Shown here piece after piece: positions 1 through 12,200 of a stretch of DNA of 64,000 nt; position 1 is the first letter of the stretch; the number at the start of each line of letters is the position of its first letter. The DNA is from Penelope pileata. Lineage: Eukaryota > Chordata > Aves > Galliformes > Cracidae. Position numbers and translations under genes: made by a program. The DNA lies in NCBI GenBank assembly GCA_013396635.1, contig WBMW01001713.1, positions 235,528 through 299,527 on the forward strand, written 5' to 3'. The notes beneath the pieces are model-generated. The model saw nothing but the letters and a program-made list of their open reading frames with translations. It had not been told where the DNA came from and made no database searches.

Positions 1-39
1 CCGCGGCGCCGGGCGCTGCAGGGCCGCCCCGCGCCCATC

Positions 40-293
40 ATGGCTGCGTGCGCCCCTCGTCCTCCTCTCCTCCTCCTGCTGCTGCTGCTGCTGGGCGGCT
101 GCGCGGGCAGCCTGCCCCCCGAGCCGCCGCCGCCGCCGAGCCCGCGGCTGCAGCCTCAGCCCCTGCCCGAGTCGGCGCTGCAGAAGCCCACCGTGCTGCT
201 GGCCATCATCGCTCGCAACGCGGCGAGCGCGCTGCCCCACTTCCTCGGCTGCGTGGAGAGGCTGCGCTACCCCAAAGACAGGATCGCCCTCTG
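40..293 (+). CDS. COLGALT2: COLGALT2 exon 1 (start, signal peptide)
   Basis: Encodes residues 1-84 and two bases of the W85 codon. A hydrophobic signal peptide with nine leucines in a row (residues 10-18) probably ends near C21-A22-G23. A proline-rich stretch follows, then the first conserved segment (PTVLLAIIARNAASALPHFL), the start of the N-terminal glycosyltransferase-like domain. The donor is CTG|GTGAGG at 294. Reading straight through meets a stop at 295-297, which is intronic. Runs of CTG (76-93) and CCG (124-138) encode the Leu and Pro runs. Confidence 0.95.
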
Positions 294-3200
294 GTGAGGC
301 TGCTGCTCGGAGAGGGGAGAGGGGGAGGAGGGGGGAGAGGGGCTGCCCTCCTCGCTGCCCTCCTCGCTGCCCTGCGAGGTCGGCGCTGTGCTCCCCAAAT
401 GGGAAATGCCCGGCGCTGGGGGGGCTCTGGGGTTTGCCAGGGCCGAAGGGCGACGTGCCGGGTAGGTGCCGGTGGGCACTGAAAAGGAACATTGTTGCGA
501 GGCTGTGGGCTGAAAGATGCATTCAGAGATGTATTCAGGGATCGCAGCATGGGGGCGGCCGTGGCAGTGAAGTGTGAGGGTTAGAGCGTTCGTCTGCCGC
601 GATCTGAGAGGATAAAAAAAAAAACCCTTTTCTCTCAACTTGACATGAATGGGGAGAGCAACAGGAGCTGCCTAGACGTGCCCCAAACAGCCAAATTAGT
701 TTGTGTGGAAGTGGTGTAAAATTGAAAATGCTGCTGTAGGGCCTGATCCACAACTGGGTGAGCAGACTCTGGATAACTTTAAGTATTCCTTTGCTGTGCA
801 TTGATACAGAAACATCATTAAGCACATGAAGCATCCAGCACTGGGTGTCTGTGTACCTCAGGAGCCTGGTGTTTTCTTCTGTTCTGGAAGCATGCTACAG
901 CCCTTTACAGAAAACTAGTGGCTGTTTTTTTCTTCTTTCTTTTCTTCTTTTATTTTTAAATTTGGTCTGCACAAAGCAAACAAGCCACGAGGTCGCCATG
1001 AGTGTGGCATGCTGCACAGCCTGGCTGTGCAATTACGGGAGATGGACAGCAGTGGGTGAGTGCCAGACCCAGCAGTGTGTAGGTACGGGCTACTGGCAGC
1101 TGTGCTGCTCTGCTTTTCATCCCATCAGGTCAATAGAAGTAGATACTGTCAGACCCTCCGTATGATCTGTGATTGGGCAAAGCGTGCTCGCATGGTGTTT
1201 GTGAAACGCAGTGGGAGCTGTAGGTGTAGAGCTGTTGACCAAAGCAAGGCAGCTCCTGGCGTGCCTCTGGCTGTACGAGAGCAGAGTAAGTGCAGCCCAT
1301 CACTGGGCTGGTTTGGGCCGAGTGGCGGTCGAGTGGCAGCTGTTGCATTCCTTCGCTGCCACTCGTATTCAGCTTAGAAGTTTCTTGAGTATGTCAGCAT
1401 TTAAAAGTGCCCAAATGTAGGTCTTGAGAATGCAAATTAAAAACATGTATAGTCTCCTTAACTTCCATATGGCTGATGTATTGCTTGGGGGCTTAAATTC
1501 AACAGTGGATTCCTCAGATGGATTTCTAGGGTGGAGGTTCTGTGAGTGACAGCAAAGATGGGTCAGGAGATGAGGAATGAGTTTGAAGCAGACACTGAAT
1601 TTTCTGTAAGCATCATGTGTCAGCATGTCCCAGCCCTTGTGAGCCTGGTACTGAGCAAAAGTTGTGCTCCCTTCTTCCCCTTGGTCCCAAATCTGACTTG
1701 TGCAGTGGTTGTGAGCAGCCTTGGAAGCCTTGCTGGCTACGTGCGTCCTAATGAATCGAGCAGGCCATCTGGTCTGAAGCCAATTGGCATGGTGTGACCC
1801 GGGTCCTTGCAGTTAAATGCTTCCTTCCTTCTCCTCCAGGAACCAGGAGGCCTGTTGGGATGGGCTGCGTTAACCCCAGCAGTCCCCACCTGCAGAGCCA
1901 GCAGCCCCAGGGCTACGCGCCTGGCACAGCGGTGGGGGCTTTGCCTGGTTCGCTGGGATGCAGTCTGCCTGCGAGCCACCAGGCCGCCAGGGGTGGGAGT
2001 AGCCACGTTCCTCCACAGCAGCAGAAGTCAGCTTCCCTCCCTGCTCTCCTGGCAGGCCAGTGCTTGCGGGGTCCTCGGTAACACTGAGGGTGACCTCAGC
2101 CCTCCGTCAGATGCCTGTGGAAGGCCTACACGGTGTTGGGATCAACAGTGCGTAACGTGAGAAAGAGGCCAGTGCCTGGCAACAGTCAGAGCACTGAGAA
2201 ATAAAGCTGTGGGACATCGGTCAGTCTGTGTTTTAGCTGGGGAGTGCTTTTCTGTGTGTGCCCTTGACATGGTCACTGGGGTGGGCTGAGCTTTTTTCAG
2301 GGCTCCGTCAGCTCCGTTGTGCTGTGAACCCCAATCTCGTGTGCCGGAAAGCGTGGGCTTTCTCTTCTTAGTGGGGTTAGAAGACAGCTGCAAAGGGAGG
2401 GAAAGGTGTTCCTCTTCTTGGACAAGAATGACCAAGAAGCTACGTAGTAGGCACGCCCCAAGCCCTCTTCTAGGTGGTTTGGGGTTGTTTTTCTTGTTCT
2501 GAGCAGCAGAAGTATAGAGAAGGGTTTTTCACAAATGAAGCAATCCACTCAGTTATAGGTAAGGAGCATCTTGGCTATAGTGGGCAAAGTAAAAGTGTAC
2601 ATATTCAAGCAGTTACCACTCTGGCTTATGCTTTCCTTACCCTCAGATTAGGTGGTGGTACAGCAGAGAAAGTTGTCTGTAATTTCATCTTTAAATACCT
2701 GTTAGGTGGGGGCTGTGTGTTGTCTCATCTTTTACCAAGCTGGGGATTAAGTACGTGCATAAATGAGTTGGTACTTGGAAGCAGTAATCAAGTTCTTGAA
2801 AACCTGAGCCTGCCTTGCAGATTAGAGTGTGCTTGTGTTTCAGAACTGATTTCATGAGCCATAGGAGAGCTGGTGGGCAGCTGGAGGAAATCCTAGGTGA
2901 TAGATCACTGGGGGTGCTGCAACCCTGGCTCCAGGGAGAGAGTGGTTTGGACTCAAAAGAACTAATGGTAGCCAAAAATAAACTGATGAGATCAGTACAG
3001 TAATGATAACTTTCATAATTCTACATCGTTAGTCTACAGCTAGCTCATGATACAATAACTTAGCATTTTCTTATTCTTTAACAGTTTAAATGTGGGAAAT
3101 TTTATATGAAGACGCTTTCTGGTAAGACGCAGAGATTGTTTGAAACCTTGATGGGTGTTGCTGCTCTCTGGGAAGCACTGGCTTCCAAATGTGCTGTGTT

Positions 3201-6200
3201 TTCTGTGCTCGTTTCCATTTGTGCTACAAGGTCACTTCTGCCTTCACAGTCAGTATTAATCACTGAGGAATGCTGAAGTTCCCTCCTGCTGGCTCTGTGC
3301 CTTGCTTCTGGCCACTGGTGTCTGGTACCCCACTGCAGATTGCTCACCTGCGCACTGCACATCACAATATTGAAACTTTTGTTTTAGAAATCACATTGGC
3401 TTGTCGCTTGGCTTGTCATTTAAACTTGCTGGCTTTAGTTTCCCACTCATGTCTGTAGGGTTTTTTGTTTTGTTTTTATTAGATAGCTTTAATAGCATAA
3501 TCACAGACTGTGTGAGGCTGCGAGTGTGATGGGACCTGCGCAGCCTTGGAGCTGTGGTTATAGTGACTAACCTGTTGTGCAACATCCTGCACTAACCCCT
3601 CTTCCAAAGAGCTCACACTGAAATAACAACATCAAAAGAAAGACTGGAGTAAAATACTTCTACTTCCTAGCTGGGGAAACTGGGAAGAAAGGTTAGGTAA
3701 CCTACATGAGATTCTTGACTTTATTAGGACCAGAGACAGCATTTGTAATCGACATTTCATGATTCTTCTTTCTTACTGAGGTCATGTTTAAGCTGCAGTG
3801 CTGTGAATTTGTGTAAGAAATGGAAAGTCAGGGAAGGCTAAAGAAACCATCCCATCCCAATATCCGCAGTAACTTTTTTCATCCTTTGGATCTGTCTCCC
3901 TCATCTAAGTCTTGGCAAACTTATGCAAATGACATCATGAAATCCTTCAGCAGAAACATCTGATGGGGAGCTGAAATGACTGCTGTGCCTAACTGAGGTC
4001 TGCGCAGCAAGACTGAAACTGCTCTGCTGCAGCTGAAGGCTTTGCAGTGTTGCCGAGAGATGTTAAAGCAAGCATCAGCTGTGTGATGGCAAACGTGTGC
4101 TGGGTAGCAGCTATTCTATTTTGTTTTATTTTTTCCTGCTGTGCTCTTAAATTGCCAGATCCTGATGCCTCTTTGTGTTAAAGAGCATCACACCTCACAT
4201 CTTGTATCGGAGTTTACTAGGCAAGAAGGGGATGCTGGGGCCTTCCATGAAATCAATAAGGAGCCCTTCTGGAGTTTTGAAATGTTTTGAAATGCGCAAG
4301 TATTCTCTGAGACTAGTTAATATAATGCATTGTGTTTTCAATTTTTGTTGTTTTGTATAATTCTATATGCTTTATAACTTTGTAAATGCAACTGTTCATT
4401 TAGGCTGCTATCATCTTATTATCCATTTATCAGTTTCTTACACAATTGCCTACAAAGTCCCTGGCAATGCAGCTTTTGTGTTTAGAGGCTAGATACAAGT
4501 AAAATACTGTATTGTTACAAATAAACAGCGTGGGAGAGTGTGTTATCAGATATTATTTCTTATTAAAAGCTTTTGGATGGTTTCAACTTTCAAAGGTTGA
4601 GGAGAACTGGTTTCCAGGATTTTCTTTTTTTTGAAACAAGTACAAATTAGGGGTGAAAAGACCTCGAAGAGTCCTCTAGTCCATTCCTGCCTGGGGCAGG
4701 ATCCCACCTTATCCCTGCCTTATCTGTCAGGCTGGCTCTGAAGTTCCCTGCAGTTGGGATTCCTGATGGAGGCAGGGCTGCAGGCTGAGCTGTGGCTTTC
4801 TGAAGGCTGTGTGGCTGTGGTTAAGTGGGCAGCTGGGGGAGCATCAGAGAACGAGCTGCAGCCAACCCTGGCTGTGAAGTGCTGAGTTCATTTGTTCTTT
4901 AAAATGAAAGGACTTCACTTGTGCATTTCTGGCATACAAGCTGTTTCATCTCATTAACTTCTGGTGAATTGAGATGTTGGGACCAGTTAGGAGTGACCTA
5001 GCAGAAGTTTGCCCAGTTCCTGCTGTCCTTTTACAAGGATAAACACCTCCCTCCTGCATTGCTGCTCCAGCTGGAGACTGTTCCCTAGGCTGATGCACAG
5101 ATAGGGTTAGAAGGTGCCTCTGGAGCCCATCTGGTCCCAACCTGTGCTCGGAGCAGAGCCCAGCACCATTTCAGCTGAGGTTTTGGGTTTTGAGCATCAG
5201 GATGTACACTGAATCACAGATCGAGGGGCATTTTTCATCTTTTACATAAAGTGCCATAACACCTGCAGCTGTTTGTCTGAGTCCCCTGAGACTGAAAGTC
5301 TTCAAGTACTGGGTCAGAATTCTCTAAAAATAGAGCAGTGGTGCACGTGGAGTGCAGAACATGGGGAGCTGCCCATTGCCAGCGTCGCTGCTCTTTGGCC
5401 CTGTGGGGCACCCATATGGGCTACAGGGTAGGGATAGGACCATGCCGAGTGCTTGGGGCTGTGTGCATCAGAACCTGGAATTTCCTTCCTTTTGGATGGT
5501 GGCTCAGACTTTGTGTTATTTCAACCTATTTGTGTGCATTTCATTTCCTTTGCTTTAATGAAGCATAGCTTATGCTGATGATGTTTTTAGCTTCATCTTC
5601 AAAGGTGGATTAGAGCTAATGGGGCCCACATGCATCAGAATTTTGAGCTGAAGAAAGAAAGAAATAAAAGAATTGTTAGTGTTCTCTACAGGATGGATTT
5701 TGTCCATCTACCAGGATGCTCAGCTTCTCCAGACAATCCCATGGCACGTCAGTAGGCTCATCAGCAAAGGAAAAGGATGGGGCATTTTCAGTGTGACTGA
5801 ACCCAGTTTCTAAACACTGAAATGTTTCTTTTTGGTATGTTTATTTACGTGTAGAAATTAAAGTTCCCAAGCTCTAAGTAATGGGACCAAAACACATTTG
5901 TTACTGTAGAATGATTCCAGTTTTCTTCCTGGAAAGTTAACAGGGGACCTGGTGAATACGTGGCAGTTCAGGCTTCTGCCAGCTGTCTGTGGCATGTGCT
6001 TTCTGATGGAGTTTAGACACTCAAGTTTTCTGAGAACCGCTTTGGTTGGGATAATGTTTTGTAATGTAACAGGCTGATCTTCATCTGGGCAAATAAATAA
6101 GTGGCTAAATGCTGTATCAGAAACTGACTGAGGAATTTCACTGCAGAGGGCTTGAATTATGCTTGTGCAGAGAGGTGATCATCTATTCAAGATAACTGTA

Positions 6201-9200
6201 ACATGGAATGAAGTTTCAGTTATTTATGTGGTTAATATGTCTTCCCTCCCCTGTATAAGAAAGACANCTGGCAGGGGGGTTGGACTCGATGATCTCTCGA
6301 GGTCCCTTCCAACCCCTGCAATTCTGTGATTCTGTGAATACATAACTGTACAATCAGGTAAAACAATGTGAAAAATTAGAATGTTATTTTGAGATTGTAA
6401 TATGTTCTTGCCGAAGTTTGTCCATGCTCTTTTCCAGGGATTCTACAACTCTCCAAATGCTGGCACTGCTGAAGATGTCAGCTTCAGTGTTACCCCTCTT
6501 GTCCCTCTGCTGTGATACGTGGAAACAAACGTGTTGCGAGCCCTTAACTTTTTGCTGTGTGTATGTGCTGGTAAGAGTAACACATCTCTTCCTAAACAAA
6601 AGCAGACCCTGATCTGGACCAGAAAATGCATTAAACTTGGAACTGTCCCACCTGCTCCCTAGGGCTTATGTGGATATAAATTTGTGCTGAAGCAGAAGGT
6701 AGGGGCAGTCCACGGAAGCCAGAATGCTGCGGCAGGGCTCACATAAGCTCTTTCACGTTCGTTTTGAAAGGCTTCAGTTCCAACAGGGACTGGCTTTTCT
6801 GTACAGCAGAAAAATAAGATTTCTATTGATGCCTTTTTTTCAGACAGGGTACAGGCTCCCCTTCATTCTAAAAGGATTGTTTGCTTATTTTCCCTCTTTG
6901 ATCCTTCTGCAGGGGAAAGGTTATTTGTGGCTGCAGTCTGCTTTGAATTCTGCCCGCTGGCAAACCGGGTTGCGTTAGCTGTGAAGTGCTGCTGTGTCTG
7001 AAGCTGATAGCAGGTGGCTGTCCTCTGCTGGCAGGTCAGGATCTTGTTGGGGCCGCCTGCTCAACAGCTGCTCTTGAACGAGATAGCCGCACTGTGCCTT
7101 TGGGAGCAGAACAGGAATTCAAAGCAGCAGTTTGTGTTATTTCCTCAGTGCTTTCGGGCATTCATGTCCTTAAAAGGTACTTAGGAAAACTGGAGGAAAA
7201 GGCTGATTTCCAGCACTCGTACTTTGATCTGCTAATCATGACATGGAAGTTAAATGTTGAGCTCTGCCAAATGCAAACACTGATTTTTTGTTTTTCTTGT
7301 TTACTGGTTTGAAGCCATGAATTATTCCCCAGCAGACTTCAGCCAAACGAACCTGAGTTCCCGTAGTCAGACTGATACGTTGCCGTGCTGTTAGCCAAAG
7401 GCCACCTTCTGGCAAGGTTCTGGGAGGAGGTTAACTTGGAAGCTTGAGTCTTAGGCAACCAGAAGGAGCACTGAGAAGTTCTTTGTTCCTCTGGTTGCTC
7501 CAAGAGTCAAAGAGGAACGTGAAATACAAAGTTTTGCTGATATTGATGCAGCAGTAGGGCTCTTCTCTCTGTTAATTATCAGCACTTGGTTTATGGGAGG
7601 ATGCAGGGATATTATGTCACTTCTGCAACAAAAATAAACTAGTTTAAGTGAGATTAAAAACTCTTTGGAGAGGAGCCACAATATTTGTTCGTGTTTTAAC
7701 TGTTTGCTGCAGAGATGAGGAGCACAGGTGCTGACCTCGGCTGCACTGGCTCAGGCTGTAGCTAGTTAGCTGCTCTCCCTGATGCGTGCTGGAGTGTGGT
7801 CCTTGGCTGCCTCCTCCCGCTGCCTGCCAACAGGGAACTGACTTTTTGGGGTAGTTACGTCTCCCAGCTGCAGCTCTCTTGAGAAGATAAATAAATGCTT
7901 TCACAGAAATGCAGCCCCTGGAGGGGCACACTCGAGGCACGGGCTGGTGGAGCGGTGTAGGAGTGTCCCAGGGTGCCTGCTTTCAGTGCTGTCTTAGGTG
8001 TGAAATCCCAGGACTCTGAGGTTTCGCTGTAGATCTGCTACTCGGGGGAGTTTCAGCACTGGGATGTGTCTTAATGCTATTAACTCCCCCTGAGGTTTAG
8101 TGAAGAATGTGCATTTAATCTCAAAAATTCTTCTTAAATGATTAATTCTGTTCCTGCAGTCTAACAGGAATTTGTAAGTGATACTGTAACCGATGAAGAC
8201 AATGACAAAAATGATCTAAAGAGAAGTGAAAAGCGCAGCAGTTGTGTCCATGTCAGTGCACTGGACCAGCAGGAGGGACATGCTGAAGGATGGGAGCTGC
8301 ATGACCAGGGCAAAGGCTGATGTTTGTGGTTTGGAAGACAACAGGAGCCATGCTGGTTCTCATTTCTGCATGCTAAGAGGTTAAAAAGAGTTCTGGTGTC
8401 TTCAGGGACCTATGCTCTATGTTTTATTTTCCTTAACTCTTGGCTAGAGTTGGCCAGAAGGATGACCTGAAAGGCTGTGGTAGTTCTGTCATTCTTGATC
8501 AATCTCAGCTCTGACCCTTCTGATCACTGGGGTTGCAGTTGGCATTTGGGAGAAAAAGGCCTGAGGGGTCACAGGTTTGGGTGACTTACGGATAGATGAG
8601 AGGCCCTTGGTGTGGGACGTGCTGCTGTGGGTGCAGTGGCAGATGGGGCTTGGTTTGGAAATCCAGCGCTTCAGAAGCATGGTTGTTGCCAACTGCAGGG
8701 CCTGCAGGGTAGCCAGAGTAGCTCCATTTGGGGATGGTGCCTTCTGCTCTGTTTTTCTTTGGAGACTGGTCTCCTGTACACGTAGGATTGTGAGTAGGTC
8801 TGGGGATTAGATTAGTGATGGAAGAGTGTACAGAGTTCTGAGATTGTTGCAGGCCTTATTGGATTCGGGCTTGGAAAGGAGTCTGTGGTCAGCAGGAGGG
8901 CAATACCTTACATTCTCATTTATGGTACAGTTTATCCATTACTTCTAATTATGGCTAGGAAATTTGAAAGTTCAAGCACTTGGGTTGCTGCTGGATTCTA
9001 CTGCTCCTGCAGAGTTAAGAAGTTCATTGCCCAGGGGAAACCAATGCATTATGCTGATCTTTTTCACTTTGGAGGTTTCTCTGTGTCTAGAATTACAAAT
9101 GCAAACAAATCCTAGCAAATGTCTTACTGCTGGACTACACAAGCAGTAGCCTTTCCACTCATTTTAGTTCTCCGTTTGTCAATGCCATGTGTTCTTTTTT

Positions 9201-12200
9201 TGTTGCTGTTTTGAATGGGCCCCCTGGCCATAACCGAGGTCAGTGTGCTGAGGTGGTCGCAGGTCCTGCAGAGCCCAGCAGCAAGGGGTGGGAAGAGGGC
9301 TGGAGTCCGTGGGTGGTGGTGTGCTCTGGTTTGACATACGCAACGCACCTCTGTATCACAGCTGGAGTACCTTGGAGGTCAGCTTTCAGGTTTTGAAATT
9401 GAGATTTTCAGGGACCTGTTTACTGATGGGGTTGCACAGGGTTAGAGTCAGGAGAAGGGATTGTCAGTGAGGAGCCAAGAGCCCGGAGCTTGCAGGCCCC
9501 ATTGTTCTGGAGCTGACAAAATCAGGGAGAGGCCGAGGCTTGGTATAGGTTTAGGCCTGATGTTCCCTTCACAAAGCAAAAGGAACTTCCTTGAGCCTGA
9601 AATGAAATGAGCAGTCCTAGGAACTGTTCAGAAGAGGCACCAGCGTGGCAGTGCTTGTAACTGGGCAGGGAGAAGCAGAGCAGCACACCAGCACCATGCT
9701 CATTTTTCCCAGTCCTCTGCCATGACACGCTCACATAAAGCAGTTTCTGGATGCTGGTGCGCTCCAGGTGATGCGTGCTCCGTCAGCAGGAAGCTCTGGG
9801 TGAAGTTTCTGTTTAGTTGTCATAGATGATGGGCTTCAGCCTTCTGGAGGAACCTACCCAGGCTCTTCTAAATAGGCTAGCAGAAAATAATAATTGCTTT
9901 TGGGTCTTTTGCCTCTTGAAATATTTTTTTCCTCCAGCGCTGGCTGTTGGAGGCATTGGTTACACTTGTTTTTCAAAACATTCATCTGAAATGAGTACAG
10001 TGTGTGCAACTGGAATATGAAAATGTCACTGCTTTTAAATATCTTCTCTTAATTTATTATTTTTGAATGTAAAGCAGGATTTAACTATAAATCACCATTT
10101 AAGGCCATGGGGTGTGCTCATGTTGCACATTTAGTCGCTCTTAGCATGCACACACTGTCCCTTTTCCCTCCCCCCATCCTTGCTTCTCACACAAACAAAT
10201 TAGCTGTTGCTTCCACAAGAAGTCTTGTCAATGAGTTGTTATTTCAGACCAGTGAGCTCATAGCTGTCTGCTGGCAGAGCTCTGCTCTGACTTCTTCGTA
10301 CACACTGAGACTGTTGCCAGGATTTTTTGCCTAATACCTGAGCCTTGAGGGAAGCTCTTACAGAAGGAGATCCAAGCTGCTATCAGTGGGCTTCCCTGAT
10401 GCTTTTAGTACAAACATCACCCCTGTTTTTTTGGACCAGCCTGTCTTCATAGATATGGATACAGATGTGTCCAGAGCTGGGCTAGGGATAAATAAAGCAA
10501 CTATTTCTTTTTCACACTCAGCAAATAGCAAACCTGGTGCAGCCACGTTGGTAGCAAAGATCGCAGCCTGTGGAAAGCTTCAGTCCCTCTCAGGCTTTGC
10601 TGCACTGCCTGCTGCAAGGTGGGTGCTGGCTTATTTGTTGCTGCACTCACCCAGTAGAGTGAGAGCTCTCAGGGAAAGCAGTTATGTACTGCAGCAGTAA
10701 CCGCCTGGCTGATCTGACCGGCTCCTGTTGCTGCTGCAGAATGTGTGGCCAAGTTGGTTACTGCGCTTACGCTTTGGGACAGCCTGCTGATAAAGAAAAA
10801 CATCTGGTTGGAGCAGTTTGGGCATGTGGCTGTTAGGCCAGAGAGCACATAGACCAAAGCTGCAGCCTTTTCTTCACTGGAAGATGTATTTCTTCCAGAT
10901 ATACTGAACCAATGAAGATGTATTTCCTCCAGGTCTCCCGAACTGACAGCACAGATGGAGCTATAAAGCAGTGCTAACTCTGGCATGGAAGTTAGGAATA
11001 TATTTTGAAGAAACCAGCTAGGGAGCCAAAGAAACTGAGATTTCGACTTGTTAGATCTTATATCGGGTTACGTGATTTGAAGAAGTTTATGAAACACTTT
11101 AGCACAAACGTTCCTGATGAAATGGTCTTGCAAGGTGTGCGGTCTGTCTTGAGTGGTTCAGTTTGGACCCTGAGAAACGGACTGCTGACTGAAAACATCC
11201 TCTGCAGACGTGGTGGCTCAGCCCCTTGTTATCTGCTCTTTCAGTTCTCCTAGGCAGCGGCTGAGCAAGGAACTGGCAGATGTTCAGGAGAGACCAGAAC
11301 GATTCTTCAACTGAGACAGAGCCTGTCGCTCAGTTTTTCCATGAAGAAATTAACTGATTAGTACTATTTCATTTCTTTAAGAAATCCCTCTAGTGGCCAG
11401 CTACTTATATGACGCGTTGGTGGTTTGCTTGCAGAGGATGTGACACATTGTGTGCTGCTGTCATATGGATTTCAAATGAAACTTTGGATGGCTTATGTGA
11501 AAGGCTTCAGAAAGAGAGCCTGAGCCAGTTTCAGGTGAAAGTCAGGAGGAAAAAGAAAACAGAGAGCCTTTTTGAGTGGCAAGCAGGTGATGCTAAACCC
11601 TTTGAATTGATTATAGTGATGTTAAGTGATGCTTTGCCTGTGGGATATAGCAGGTTAAACGATCTGTTGGACACACTGGAGCTCCTAAGAGACTTGGTAA
11701 CTTCAGCAAAGAAAAGTAAAATATGGAATTAGCTTTCAGTTTGTATTGCCTGGCTGTAGAAAAGCCAAAGCCTCCGAAGACGCCCTCTGCTATTTTATAT
11801 GAAGTGGTTACTTAGTTTATAATTTATGAAACAGTTGTTAGAAGTCATTTGCCATTCTGTATTGCAGTGCTGGGACCAATGTGCAGGTGGTGTATGTTAC
11901 TGGCAAGGGGGGGCCTTGGGATCAGCTTCCTACCTGCTCCGCTGGGGGAACATGGGTTTGCTGATGCTGGAGTGCTGCTGTCTCCTCCTTTCTTTCATCC
12001 TGACCCCAGCAATGCCTTGTGATCAACTTGTCAGATATTCCAAGAATTTAGGTTTTTTGCCTTTGAAATTGCCTCAAAGCCCCAGGGAACTGAAATGTCC
12101 AGACATGAGGATGCTGCTGCACAAGTATTGTTCTGCAGGGAAGGGCTTCTGGGGTCAGCACATGTCCCTGTTGCAGCAGTTGGCTGTGATGCCTGCAGAT

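Larger units (their letters stand above)
1..480 (+). promoter_or_regulatory. CpG-rich 5' end of COLGALT2
   Basis: Bases 1-480 are very rich in G, C and CpG, unlike the AT-balanced intron that follows. This is the expected CpG island around the first exon. Only 39 bases of 5' UTR or promoter are inside the window, so no transcription start or factor sites can be assigned. Confidence 0.6.

Noticed and set aside
40..297. Exon 1 as a stand-alone 85-codon gene
   Set aside because: The stop lies in the splice donor; the true exon ends at 293 and joins 27460.
11409..11732. 107-codon plus frame with a helical-looking sequence
   Set aside because: No recognised domain, no neighbours, intronic; considered chance.
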